Both the position numbers and the translations under genes were made by a program. The notes under the pieces were generated by a model, which was given only the letters and a program-made list of their open reading frames with translations, did not search any database and was not told the origin of the DNA. From Tribonema minus (Eukaryota > Sar > Xanthophyceae > Tribonematales > Tribonemataceae), in assembly GCA_017506865.1 (NCBI GenBank), contig JAFCMP010000001.1:1860001-1924000 (forward strand): a stretch of 64,000 nucleotides of DNA, given 5' to 3'. This document shows positions 43,906-57,400 of the stretch, one piece after another. Position 1 is the first letter of the stretch; every line of letters begins with the position of its first letter.

Positions 43906-46900
43906 ATGGAGGTGGTTGACGATGCAGGCATACACGGCAGTGGTGTTGGATCAGGCGGAGGAGGAGAGGCCCTGGGGCAGGCAGTAGGGGACGGGCTCGT
44001 GACTCTGCTGGTTAACCACAGCTCGTATAAGAAGCACAACGTGCACGGCGCCCGCGAGGGTCCAGCGCGCTACTCCGCAGTTGAGGGCGCGCTGCGCGCC
44101 GTGTATCCGCTGCTGCCCATGCACGACGCCCCAGAGATTTGTGATGATCATCTTGCCAACTTCCACGAGCGTAAGCTGATCAACAGCGTGTCGAACGCAT
44201 GCACACGGGCAAAGACGGGCAAACGCAATAAAGTAATTAACGATGACACAACGGTGACACCGCGGTCGCGCGAGGCCATTATCCGCGCAGCCGGCGCGGT
44301 CAGCCATGCCACGCGGGAGGTGGTGTGCGGCCGCGCTGCAAACGCCTTCTGCTGCGTGCGGCCTCCGGGGCACCACGCTACGCCCGAGCAGAGCATGGGC
44401 TTCTGCTTTTTCAACAATGTCGGGGTGGCAGCAGTGCTCGCCCACGAGGAGCTGGGAATGGCGCGGGTGGCCGTGGTCGACTTTGACGTGCACGTGAGTA
44501 TTCTTCAACTTGAAGTCAGTGATGCAAGAACTAATTTTGCATTGTAATGGCAGCACATTGATAATTGCAGCAAAGCTTTGTACTAGTTTGCTGATAGCGG
44601 ATATAAGCTGAACAACGTTGCCTTGATCTGAACTGCAATTCCACTGGCTACACCCGTGTGCAGCGTGCCACAGTGCTCATTGTCCGCAAAGACTAGTTTC
44701 AGCAAGCTGAGGCCTTGTCATCAGATTGCATTGACTGCGCTCATCATTGATGCAGTATGGCTGTGACCAACAAGTCTGGCCAAAGTTGCCTACACATTGA
44801 ACTTTGAATGTGCAGTCACAATGCCTTGATCAGGTCTTGAGGCTGGTAAACCAAACGCACGTGGTGTAACAACTGAACTCACCATCACATCAGAGCTGAG
44901 TTGCCATGACACACGTGCCTACGCATTAACAACATCGGGATGCGTTGAAACGTCATCACAAAGGATGGACAACGCAAGCCCGCTCGTGTGTGCATCTCAT
45001 GTTTGCAGCATGTTTCAGCCAAGTAGCCACTGTTCCAGCGCTCATACGTGCTGATTGGTGCATTTGCTGTTTATAGTCATGCCTACATATTGTGCGCTCT
45101 GCACAGTCACCATTGGCGCGTTGAACTCATGTTCATGCTGCAAGTGATGCTGCTTCCACTCTTTGGTTGTGGCTTCGCAGTCATATTGGAAAGCGTGGTT
45201 GCTGGAACACGGGCGATCAGAGGCAGTATGGTGACGCTGCAGCTTGCAACAAACACATACGCCTTGTGCGCAGCGCATTCACGTATTTATTTTGGAGTTC
45301 TTCAAGTCAACATGCTTACAAAGATGACGCGCGCGTGAATGAACAAGTACAGTAGTCAATCCTTGATTAGCGCGTTTTCAGCACATTCCTCATTGGTCAT
45401 TAGTGTGTGCCATACCACTTCTTCACAATGTGTATATCAAGTGGCTATGTGTAGATTTTAGGTATTGGCCAAGTAACCAACCTACATGTTTTAGTGTGAG
45501 TTTCTTGACGTCCACACGTGTACAGTACGCCTACGCACTTCCTCTTCTCATGCTCGCTTTCGTTGTGCTGCTACCCTCCTGCAGCACGGGAACGGCACAC
45601 AGCAGGGTCTGGAGACTCGTCGGTACGCCTTCTTCGCATCGACCCACCAGTTTGGGGAGAGATTCTACCCCTGTACAGGCGCCGAGAACGAGCACGGCAA
45701 GTTCAACAACGTGCTTTTTGTGACGTTCAAGAGTGGCGCAGGCTCCAAGGAGTTCAGAGCGGCGTACACGGAGCGTGTGCTGCCGGCGCTGGAGCAGTTC
45801 AAGCCGAGCATCATCTTCATCAGCGCCGGGTTTGATGCACACAAGGACGATCTGCTTGGGGAGATGCAGCTCACTGAGGTACTGCACGTTCTTTGTGTTT
45901 TCACGGTACATACATGCTTTGAAGTATACATGCATACATGATCATATAGATGTGCAGATTTCGCAACGTGATTGAGCAGTGTTGGCGCTGTCGACCAGTC
46001 CTCTGTGCTCATGGTGTGGTGACCGTGGCTTTACCACTGAGCCAACAAGCTTGCATTGACAAGTTTGAGGCGCTCCAAAGCCCTGATGCGGTATCTTCGT
46101 ACTTAGTTTTATACTTGCATACAGCCTCGAAACATGTACTTTGAGTATGTAAACTTCAAAGTTTTGTTGAATTAGGTACGCGGTGACTCTCAAACTTCAA
46201 CTTCAATGTGTTGCAGCACGTGGCGTTGTTTGGGTCTGACCGCTATGCTCTTGCCTTGCTGTAGTTGTCGAAACTGCAACGCCGGGCTTCCCACAGCTAA
46301 GCTTGTTCAAAGCTGCAGTGGTAGTGCTGCTCACCTGCAGCACCTCTGTAGTGCTCGTTTGCTGGGTGGCCCACGCCAACACTCAGTCTGCATTGCTACA
46401 GTCCACCTGATCCTGCTGAGACTCACATCAGATGTCGGCGCCCAAGATTTACGCAGAAGCCTTTGGTCACACAGCATCGTCGTTCATGGTGTGTCGGCAG
46501 CCTTCTGCTCGTGTCAGAAGCCCACTGCGCTGGTATGCACAGAGCCCCTCCGCAGAGACACTCTGGCCGTTTGCCCAAGTGTACTTTTCTTATCTTTGCT
46601 TCGGGTACTTTCGAAATTCCGATGTCCATTTTGGTCCTTGAAGTCATCCAAAATACTTGACTGATCTCGTGCTTCTCCAAGGTTGTAAGGCGACATGCTC
46701 TGAAGATGTAAGGCGAGCAGCTCATGTACACCCGCCTCACTCCTGTACCCTCACCTGCACACGCGCAGGACGACTGCTACTGGGTCACAAAAAAGATATG
46801 CGAAGTGGCGGCGCGCGTGTGCGAGGGCCGCGTCGTGAGCGCGCTGGAGGGCGGCTACAACTGCCAAGCCCTCGGGCCGTGCGCCGTTGCGCACGTGCAC

Positions 46901-47035
46901 GCCCTCGTTGAAGCGGCCAATGAGCGCAAAGCAGCAGCGGCAGCGGCAGCGTCAGCATCTGCGGCAGCGGCAGCGGCAGCATCTGCGGCAGCAGCAGCGG
47001 CCGCCGCGGCTGCCACGGATGTGGTCATGGGCTGA
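43906..47035 (+). CDS. Class II-type histone deacetylase
   Basis: A zinc-dependent enzyme removing acetyl groups from lysines. Three exons in phase, 43906-44493, 45585-45878 and 46769-47035, give 382 aa from the first in-frame ATG. Visible: the His pair in RPPGHHATPEQ, GFCFFNNV, zinc ligands in DFDVH (exon 1 end) joined to HGNGTQ (exon 2 start), SAGFDAHKDD (third ligand) and the catalytic tyrosine context ALEGGYN (exon 3). This matches the class II/HDAC6-like motif set rather than class I. The protein ends in a Ser-interrupted poly-alanine tail (46925-47020). The palindrome CTTCAACTTGAAG sits 10 bases into intron 1 (44503-44515). Introns here show no exon-end copies, unlike most neighbours. 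The N-terminus is uncertain. Confidence 0.9.
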
Positions 47036-48401
47036 GCCGGAGGTTACGGCGAACCTGTGCCACATCGAACTTCGTGAAGTTGCAAGTGATTACTGCACCA
47101 GAATCACCTGCGCTAAAATGCATAGCACCGTGACTCCTGGTGCTACTGGGAAGGCACTGCATACGCCTCTATTCGTGCACACCTACTGTAAATACGGTTC
47201 CGAGGTTCGTGCGCTGTGACGGTCACTGTAGCTCTGGTCAAGGCACTTTTTGAAGCACCATGTGCTTCTTGCTTGAGGCAGCGGATATTCCAGAAAAAGG
47301 ACATAGTTATCGAATTATTACGGGCAGATTGGCATCGGTAGCAATTTTTAAAAGTAACTGCAGCACCGGGCAAAATATGCATGGTACAGTGCTATCTGCT
47401 TGACCAGAAAATCTACTTGATTCTATGCTACTGAGCACTGCAGCACTCCGCGAGGAGGGGCACGTGTACTCGTGCCCCTCAAAACACGTGTGCACGTGTT
47501 TTGAGACCCCATAGCCCAAGCGTGCACTGGAATCGCAACTGGAATTGCGCAGTGTTGGTGTGCAAAGCATGTGCAGGGATGCATTGGTATAATAGCAGCA
47601 ACAACAATAACTGACAGCAGACTGACAATGCAGTGGCTTTGTTCCCAATGTGATGGGCAATGGTCGGGTTAGAAAGCCGCTTCCTTGCACTCACATACAA
47701 TGTTGCTGTGGCACCACTTCTGCTGCTGCCTCCAACACCCTGCTGCACCTTGGTTTAAGTTTCATTAGCGTCTTGATGCTTCTGATCATGCCTGGCCTGC
47801 TTGCTGATGCACATTGCTCACAATGACTGAAGTTTTAAAACAAAGCAGACTCATGCACGCCGTCATGCATTTTTGCCACGGTCATTCGCTACAAGCCTCT
47901 GCGCGACAATCGGTGAGGCGCGTGCATGCGGCCAAGCACCATTTGAAGAGAACTCTACCGGCACTGTGTGTACAGGTCATTCAAGTAAGGCTCAGTCATT
48001 CGTAGCTCATCGAACATGATACAACTCAACGCTGCCAGGTGAAGGCTTGCTTCAAGTGCCTTGCATAACCCAGAACAGGTGGGGGAAATGTCTGTGGCGA
48101 GTGTCTGATAATTCTCATGTGCAGCCGTGCTCGCTGCCATCGAAACAACCACCGCGCGTGGAAACAATCACCGCGCGTGGTACACGTGCAGCCAGGGATG
48201 AAACATCAATGGGCGCCAGCACGCATATGCCATTGCCGAGGAACCTCAATCGAGGACAACATCCAGGAACTCTGTTGTGGATACTATTCAGGCAACCATG
48301 TGATCATGCCAGCAGGGACAAGCGAAAAAGCGCTACTGTAGCGCGCACACAGCGCAAGCACGCGCTAACAAGACCGCTCAAGACAGCTACATTGCGCCAC
48401 A
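47036..48401. other. Convergent intergenic region between deacetylase and POP1
   Basis: This 1.37-kb stretch must carry both 3' ends. It contains two adjacent perfect hairpins (47455-47505, listed separately). No reading frame looks like a known protein. Confidence 0.6.
47455..47505. other. Two adjacent perfect hairpins
   Basis: GAGGGGCACG/CGTGCCCCTC (10-bp stem, 6-base loop, 47455-47480) is followed immediately by CTCAAAACACGTG/CACGTGTTTTGAG (13-bp stem, 2-base loop, 47478-47505). Both arms pair perfectly. They lie between convergent genes. Confidence 0.9.
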
Positions 48402-51400
48402 TCACGTGAATACTATCTCCAGCAGCCCCGGGCGCGCGACGCTGCTGCACGGGCTGCGCACGAGCACGAGCGCGCGCCGCCGCCGGCAGTGCCGCGCCTG
48501 CGCGACGCGCACTGCATGCGCGACCGCCTGCGCCTCGCACAGCGCCAGCGCCACGCCCACGCCGCAGCCATGTGCGTAGCCGCCGCTGGTGACTGCCCCT
48601 ATGGGCTCGCCGAGGGCGCTCTCGATGGCAGCGTCGCCGCCGCCGCCGCCGCCGCCGCCGTCACCGCCGCCGCCGCCGCCGCTGCCGCCGCCGCCGCCGC
48701 CGTCGTTGCTGTCGCTGCGGCGCCTGCCGGTGCGTGCTTCAGCGCCAGTGTCGCCGGCGGCGCTTGCTTCAGAGCCGCTGTCGTCGGCATCGATGGCGCT
48801 GGTGCCGCCGCAGGCTGGTGGTGCACAGGCGCAGCCGGGCCACCGCTGGCCGCGCTGCTGCGCGGCCTCCCAGATGTCGTAGTGGGCGTGGGAGGCGGCA
48901 TAGACGCGCGCGCCGGCGACGGGGACACCCTGCAGAGTGTTGTGATATGAGCGCGCGGTAATGCTGAGCTAGCAATCATCGCGGAAGCATGAGCACTGCC
49001 ATGTCAGTGAGCCTTGGCAATAGGCTTTTTTTTTCAAAGTCTTTGCGCAACAGGCAGAAAGCGTGGTCTGTCGACTGGTGCCGGAAGGAAGCGCTTTGCG
49101 GCGTTGCCCTGTGGCCATACATGTCATGATCATCGTGCGCACAAGGCGAGTTGCGCCTCACGGACTGGGACAGACGGTGGCAGCGGTAACCATGCGCGGA
49201 CATCCAACGCTTACAGAAACGCACATGAGAGCACGCAGGTGCACAGCCACCGCTTCACACCCCTCAGCCGTGCACATCGAGCTGCCAAACGAAGCGCAGC
49301 CATTCCTTACCCCGGACCTTGATCGTAGCCTCAAGAGCTCGCCACACGACGCAGCGCCTCACCTTGCTGAGCACGATGCGCACGGGCAGCAGCGTCGGCA
49401 TCGCCAGCGGCGGCGGCGGCGGCGGCGCGCCGCCCCTGCGCGCTGCTGCCGACTCCCACGCGCCCCCCACCTCCGCGGCAGCGCGCCGCCGCTCGCGGCG
49501 CGGCGGCGGCGGCGGCGCCGGGCCGAATGGCGCCGCGTAGAGCCTGCTGCGGATCACCGCAAAGGGCGCTGTGTGCGGCGGAAGCGGTTGAGCAGTGTGG
49601 CCTTGGGCGGCGGGCGGCGCGTCGACGTCCATGGCGTCTGCGGCGAGGGCGCGGCAGCGGTGGAAAGGAGGACGTTGAAAAAACAATTTAGTTTGGGAAC
49701 TCAGATATTTGCCGAGGCCTTTAGAGGTGGGCAGTGTGACTGCTGCGCTCCGCTTTTATACCACTCTGCGTCTATGTATACTTGCCGAGGCCTTTGAAGG
49801 TAGGGAGTGCCATTGCTGCGCGCTGCGAGCGCGCCCTGCAGACGGGCGTTGGCCAATCAGCAGCGCCCTCAGTTTTGATTATTGTCCACAGCTCGTCTTT
49901 TTTGCTGCTCAACTTGACAAAGGGGGGTGTTGATTTTACGGCGTCTGTGACGTCATGTCTTAGCATTAGGGCTAACCTAGTTCCTGACCCTAACGCTGAC
50001 TCTGCTCCGCTTTCCGGCGGCGCCGCCGCTGCTCTCAGTCTCCAAGCCCAGAATGTAGTCAAGCAGGCAGATGGCACGTATGATGATGAGGGCTGCCTGT
50101 CCCTTTTCAGCGGCGACATCTCACTGCGGAGAACAAATGAAGCAATGACGTTGTTGGTACCAGAACAATGCAAGCAAGCGGCACAAGAGCACTCATAGTC
50201 AATAGTCGCCATAGCCTAGCGGCATGCGTACCCGCATCGTCGTCGGCGTCGGCGTCGCCGCCGTCGCTATCGGCAGCGCTGCCGCCGCGGTGACTCTCCA
50301 CGCCCAGGATCGACTTGAAGTTGGGGCGGTGCGATGACGGGTCCGCAAGGCGCCCCAGGTGGTGCGCGCGCGTGCGCTGCGCGGCGGCGCACGCAGCTGC
50401 CGCATGGCCCGCCCAGAATGCCTGCGGGGGCGGGGGGGCGCAGGCACAGATTTCAGGTGTATTCGCACGTTCAGACTGATTTACAAGTTCAGAGCGGTCA
50501 CTGATGCAGGAGAGACGTCTGAGAGATGAACGCGCACGCCTGCAGGGGACGGCGCGCTTCGCTGCGCACTTGCGCGGCGGCGCGCGCGGCTGCTGCGTGG
50601 CCCGCCCAGAACGCCTGCGGGGGCGGGGGGGCAAGAGGCCGCAAAGAGCGTGAAGCGTCTGCGAAGAGTCTGGGATAGGTGCATCGCTCCTCGCTTGGCA
50701 CCGACCAGAAAGACTGGACCGATCGCTGTCGCCGCTGATGTGCCCAGGAGCGTCAGCACTGGGAATCATACGAACGCGGGGCCGGGGCACCGGGCAACTT
50801 CCCTTTCCTTGCACAGGCCGCCAACTGCGCCGGGTCCATCGCAGTAGCAGTCCTGTCCTGTTGAATCAAAGACGCGCCGGGTCCTTGTGTGTTTGCGTTG
50901 CGGCGCGCGCTCGCTGAACCATCGCATCCGCAACCGCTCGTGGCCACACACAGGCAATCACAGACAGACTGCATACACGATGAGCAAGGGTCAACTCTAA
51001 AAGCGACGGTCTGCCAGGTGCTGTCAGATGATCTTTATGTAGGCTATGCCTAAATCCCCAACAGCATGAATGGCGCTTCGTGCACCTCACAAGTGCTGCT
51101 CAAGCCGAAGAGTGCTGAAGTTATAGTAATGATGATGAGCACTGACCTCCCCTGCAGCGGTCTCCGAATAGTCACGGGGAAAGAGGGGCATGGCTGCCTC
51201 CACGTGCAACTGCTCAACCTCCTCCTGTTACGGGGGGAATGACAACAGCAACAGGCCCAATCATATCAGTAGCGGTGCACTTGAAGTAACACTTCAAGTC
51301 ACATTCAAGTCATCGCCCACATGGAGGCAGCTGCTCAACCTCCTCCTGGCAAGAGGACGGCAGACAGCAGAAAAGGGCCCGAGTATATTACCGGAGGTGT

Positions 51401-54400
51401 CCACTTGAAGTAAGACTTGAAGTCACACTCAACAACTGCGCAGCTGGCCGCGGGCTGATTCATGCCATCTCGTAAATTGATACTTCAAAGTAATTGACAA
51501 AACTACATGGCTCGAGCGAAGGAAGTACAAAAAAATGCCAGGAGCATTGCTGCTGCGCACCACATGTGCACCAATAAATGCTTCTGACACGGGGGACTTT
51601 GGATGAGGGTCAGCATGGCAGAGCGCGCTCTGTGCAAACCGTCATCTCGTGTCAAGTCGACGAACTCCTGCGCATTCTCCAGCTTCAAGTGTGAAGTTGC
51701 AGATGCGGAGCATTCACCGCTGCGATGCAGCTTGCCCACCACGTGCGAGCCGGCGTGCGCGAGCACCGTGATCACAACGTACTGCCAGCAGCTGCAAGAG
51801 CGAAGTGGCAGGCTGCGGAGCACCACCGCTGCAGCAGCGTACCTCGCCCACCGTGCCCGCCAGCGTGCACGAGCGCGCGCCACAGCAGCCTTGTAGTTCA
51901 CTGACAGTTCTACATACATTGTTCATCCGCGCGTTAAGCGCCCTCAGCAAGAATCAATATGAACTGCACCGGGGACTTCAAGTGTTAAGCGGCAGGCTGC
52001 GGGAGCATTGCTGCAGCGACGCACCTCGCCCACTGGGCGCGCGCCGGCGTGCACGAGCGCGCGCCACAGCGGTGCGCCCCACCCTGCGGGCGCGACGATG
52101 TCCCAGCCCTGCTGTGCCGCTGCCTCATTGCTCAACCCTTCGAACAGGGCGTCCTCGCCCTTTGTCAGCCCCGCGCCGCTGCCGCGGCCGCTACTGCCGC
52201 CTGCAGTATCAGGCAGATGTGTTGGCGCAGCTGTTTAGCATGGCATGCCAGCAGCATCAGACACCTGAGGAAGGCGGAGAAGATGAGCACAGCTGCGCTC
52301 TACTGCAACCAACGGATGCGCCGTGAGGCACAGTAGGCGATCGCAGCGCACTTCGGCGAGCAATAAGCCAGAGCAGCGCTCAACACCTTGCACGCGGCAC
52401 CGCTTTGCACCCGATAGCGAGCGCCCCCACTAACGAACCGCAACAGCAAGCCACATACTTCAAAGTACACAAACATACATTCGGCATTTCAACATGCAGC
52501 ACCCTGCCACCCGCCTCAACCACAACAACGCATGCCGCCGCTGCGCCACACGCTCACCCGGATGCAGCGCCGCGCCGCACTTGATGGTGAGCACAGGCGC
52601 GCACAGCATTGCCGCCGCCGCCGCCGCCGCCGCTTCCGCCGCAGGAGCTGCGGTGGCGGGCGGCGCCGCCTGCCACCCTCGCTGCGACGCAGCACGCGCG
52701 TTGAGCACGTGGTCGGGGGCGGCGGCGATTGCCGCCGTGGCGAACTGCCGCACTGCGGGGTCCCACAGGGGGCTGCATGAGCGCGGCGACGCAAGGCGTG
52801 TGTCATTTTAAAAATGTGGCAGAGTGGCTGAGAGGGCGCAGCTGCTGGTGCACAGGCGGAGCGTCGTTCTTCATGGGAGGGGCGCGTGGTCGCGCGCAGC
52901 GGCAGCTATTACTGCAGCGCAGTGCCGCGTCGCGAGGGTGCAGCGGGGAAAAGGCGCAGCGCAGAGCAAGGGAGCAAGCTCTGCCCCTAAAAACAGGGGG
53001 CCATGCGATGCGATCACGGCTGCGCATGCGCCGCTCTGAAGACGGGCCGTGTGAAAAGTAATGCTGTGACTAGACCGTCGCGCTGCCATGGGGGGCTGAC
53101 TTTGGGGGGTGGGTGCTGACTGTGGGGGGGGGGGGGGGGCGGTGCTGAGGGGGGCGGGGCCGAGGGTGACTGAGGCGTGCTGGTGCCGATACCTATCGCG
53201 AAGAGCTTTGAAGAAGCACAACTTAAGCACAACTTGCTTGCCTCGATGGCATCACCGAACGCGCAGGCCAAGGCGAGGGGCACATGCGCCGGCACAGCAG
53301 CGAGGGTGTCACGTCCTGTCCTTCGACTCATTGAAGTGGACTATGCAGTTTCTCTTGTACTTTTTTTTCCCTATATCAAAAAGTCTTGTTTTGTGTTCTT
53401 CAAAGTAGCCTTTTATTTCGTTTTCTCAAAACTGGGGATGTCCATGTGGCACCGCCTTCCCTCGTTGCATGAGGAGTGGAGAGCCATGCAACAATGCGCG
53501 CGTGACTCAGAGCGATCAAACCCGTACCTTAAAGCGATGACCCCACGGATTTCCTTGAGGCGTTGAAGGGGCTTGCACACGGAGCGCTGGTGCAGTACAA
53601 CGCACAAGTACACGAAAGTACAGATGAGAAGACGTCGAGAGCGTTAGCGTTTGATGAGCGCGTGTTGCCACGCACGTGCATGGGCAGTATCCTTGGATGA
53701 TTGTAGCCTAATGTAACTTGAATCATCAGCTACACAGAAGTGTCAGAAAGGGAGGGATGCGGCATATGTAGCGGGCATGGTAGACTGTCGCGTGGAGTAA
53801 TAGGCCATGGCGCTATTGCTGCCATTGTTAAACACAATCAATGACATCGCACAACGGAGCAGCTGCAAAAAAAAATCGCCAGCGGGCAAAGGGTCAGCAG
53901 AATTATGGTCCCAACCTGTGGCTACTTCAACTGCAAGCACAAGTGCCATGCGAGTGGCCGTGCGCCTTCCAGACCTGCTCAATCCCAGTTGCATACGGGT
54001 GATTATGTGAGACATGGCAGCGCACAACACCACACAGCGCAGAAACACGGCTACCTACCCCCCTTGTTCTGACCCATTGCATTATCGTCAACCCCTTGCC
54101 TGCTGCGCCAAGCTCCCCCGCTCACGCAAACCAGCTGCTCTGCTCGCCTGATCCTCATGCACCATTGTGCAGCGCTCGTGCAGCTGAGCCTACGTGTTGC
54201 CTATGTTGCATCGCATCGTGCTACCGCCTCCTCCTCGCCATCGCGGAGTGTCGCGGTCTGCTTTCTCTGCTAGCCTACCAGCTAGTACTCTGCTGCAGCC
54301 ATGTGCCTATCCTTGCTGGTCGGTGCCATGCAAGGGGTGCCCTTGCTGGTCGGTGCCATGCAAGAAGTGCTGCACATGCTGCTGCCTCTCCCAGACTCTT

Positions 54401-57400
54401 CGCAAAAACTTCACACTCTTTATGGCCTGTTCCCCGTTGTGTTGCAACGTAGAGAGCTGTTGTTCACTACCCTGTTGCGCCACACCCGCAGAGCTAGACA
54501 TCAAGGGGGCAAATGCAACAGAAGACCGACGCCAGTCGTGTGCTGCTAGAAGTGAATGTATTGTAGTCTGTCCACCGGCAACTGTAACTGCCGTAACCGT
54601 CAAGCGTGCAAAGGTCAATGAGCATGTAACTGCCATATGCTCCAACAACGCCAGTCGTGTGCTGCTAGAAGTGAATGTCTTGTAGTCTGTCCACCGGCAA
54701 GTGTAACTGCCGTAACCGTCAAGCGTGCAAAGGATGAGCATGTAACTGCCATATGCTCCAACATGTTGTTGATAAATACAGAAAGCGCAGTCGTCGATGT
54801 TGGTTTTTTTTTAATACAGGAAGCACAACGATGATGGACGCACAAAACTGTACGTCCTAATGCACAACAATGCGCGCTCGTTGCCGCACTTGAAGATGCA
54901 TATGAGTTGAAGTTGACGTACCTCGCCTTCGCCCGCGCTCTGCATCGGCGCGGGGGCGGCATCATCGCCGCCGCCGACCCGGGGGGGGCATGAGCTCTGC
55001 CCCCCGGGCCCGAAGCGGAGCTCTCGCGGATCGAGAACGGTCAGGGCGAGAACCGTTCCTGGCTGGAGTTGCTGCGCATGCGCAGCGGCGCCGTCAGTGA
55101 GGCCGCGCCACACCGCGCCGTTGACTCTGTTTGGCCACACAACAATGGCATGATGCGGAAGTGGTCAGCGGAAGCTACAGCAACGGACGCAGGCGCGGTG
55201 AGGCCACACGTATGCGCACATCGCGCCCGTATGGTGATTCTGCAAGTCCATGCGAGGCGCTTCTCAGCGCCGTGCGCACTTCGACTCTCTCGTGTATGCA
55301 GACGTGACCGCAAAAAGGCGAACATGGTGGGGCGCGTATGGTGCGGCAGCGACACCGCTGCCAAGTCTGAGTCTGAGTCTGCATGGCGCGTCCGCTAATC
55401 CTTTGAGCATAAGTGTGCTTGGCGGGGCAGTTATTTCCTTTAGTTGAAATGCAGTACTACAAGAAACTCCAAAGAGAATTCCTGATGTTACGTTGGTGAA
55501 ACCAACAGCAAGATTTGCCAAGATATCCCGCTATGTCGCTGAGCGACTCTAATTGACTCAGCGGCAGCGCTCCGCGGCAGCGTGATGCGGGCGCGCGTCT
55601 GAAACGAGCAGCGCGAATGCCAACGCAACAAATGTGCAGCATCGAGCAGCAAGCGTCACAAGCACGTGTGTGTGTGGGGGGGGGGGGGGGGGAGCCCACG
55701 GATCTCAAGAAAAAGCTGATGCGATGCGTGCGTGTGCTTCTGCTACATACTGCAGGGGGTGCTGGCCGCCTTTGCTGGGGCTGGCGCTAAGAACTGGCAC
55801 CGCCGCCACAGAATTTTCTGTTGTGGATGACTGTTCCTCCAACGATGACCACGATGCTCACCCCCACCTCCCGATAGCGATGGCGACAGTGACAACAATG
55901 TGCACGAAACTAACCCCCACGGATAACACAGCCACTCCGAGCCCCCATGTAACCGCAATTCTGAAGCAGGCGGAAGCGCTGCGCATTGCGCAGGGGGTGA
56001 CTGACGGGCGGGCGGGCGAAATCGACGAGCTGGCCAAAGCCAGGCTCGCCTCCGTCAAAGAGGCATCTATTTGAGGCCGAGGGCAAGCTCCTCAGCCTCA
56101 CCATTCAGTACCGCGCTCACGGAGCCCCTGCGCAGCCAACAAGGATCATCTGCACAGGCAGGAGGAGATGCTTTCGACACTCAGCGAGAAGCAAGACTTG
56201 CTCCATGATTCACGCACTGTGAATCGTGAACCGTGATTCGTGAATCACGAAGCAAGCCTTTGCTTCTCGCTGAGTGTCGAAAACATTTCGTCCTGCCTGC
56301 GCAGAGACTCCTTGTTTGCCCCCTCCTGCCTGCGCAGGGACTCCGTGAGCGCCGTCTGAATGGTGAAATTGAGGAGCTTGCCCCAGCCCTAAACACCTCT
56401 TTGGTTGAGGCAAGCCTGGCTTTGGTCAGCTCGTCCATGTCGCCCGACCACCCGTCGGTCACCCCCTGCGCAATGCGCAGCGCTTCTGCCTGCTTTTGAA
56501 CTGCCGCGACCTGGGGGTAGGAGTGGGTGTGACATTGCGTGGGGGGTGGTGTGGCGCACATTGTCGTCACTGTCGCTGTGGCCATCAGGGAGGGGGGGGT
56601 GAGGATCGTGGTCATTATCGGAGAAAGCGGTCATCCAGAAACCTTGCGGCGGCGGTGCCAGGCCTTGACGCCAGCCCAAGCACCGGAACCGGCCAGCGAA
56701 CATGGGGGAGCGCACACGAGCGAGCCGCCTGTTTCGTGTTGACGTGGCTGATCACCTGCGCAGATTTTGCACACCAATAAGTGCGAAGAAAGGCTCAAGC
56801 TGGCATGGTTAAACAGGTTTCGGGGACTTGACGTGTACCACAAGTCGCGAACAGAGGCTGCTGACTGGACATTAGAGATTCAGAACATGCGAGAATGAAA
56901 AGTGCATCCACATGGGGTAGCTGTCAGGCAGGCATGTATGTACATGCGTGGCAGTGCTCAGTGCTCACCTGGCTGCCGCTGCATATCCGCCGGCCTGCGT
57001 CACAAAGCAGAAGCGCCACAGCAACAGCACGCGCGGAACACGAGTCAGTGCCGCAGCAGCGCGCGCGCGGTGTGGCACGCCGTAGCAGCATGCGCGTTCG
57101 GAATGTGTGCTTCAATCTCTGAGCGCCGCAGGCTGCCTTTTGCGCACTTGTCGCATGCACGCACACGCACACGCACTCGTGCATCCAGCGGCAGACAGCG
57201 CGCATTTGCCTCAGTGCGAGGGCACCCTTCAACTTCAACTTTGACACTAGAGCAGCAGGTTCAAGTGCAGCAGCAGCAGCAGCACCACCAGCAGCAGCAG
57301 CAGCGCTCACGTCGTGTGCGCCGCCGCCGCCGCCCTGCACGTGCGGCGCCAGCGCGCGCCCCGCCGCCGCCGCCGCGCCGCGCCCGCGCAGCTCCAGCCG

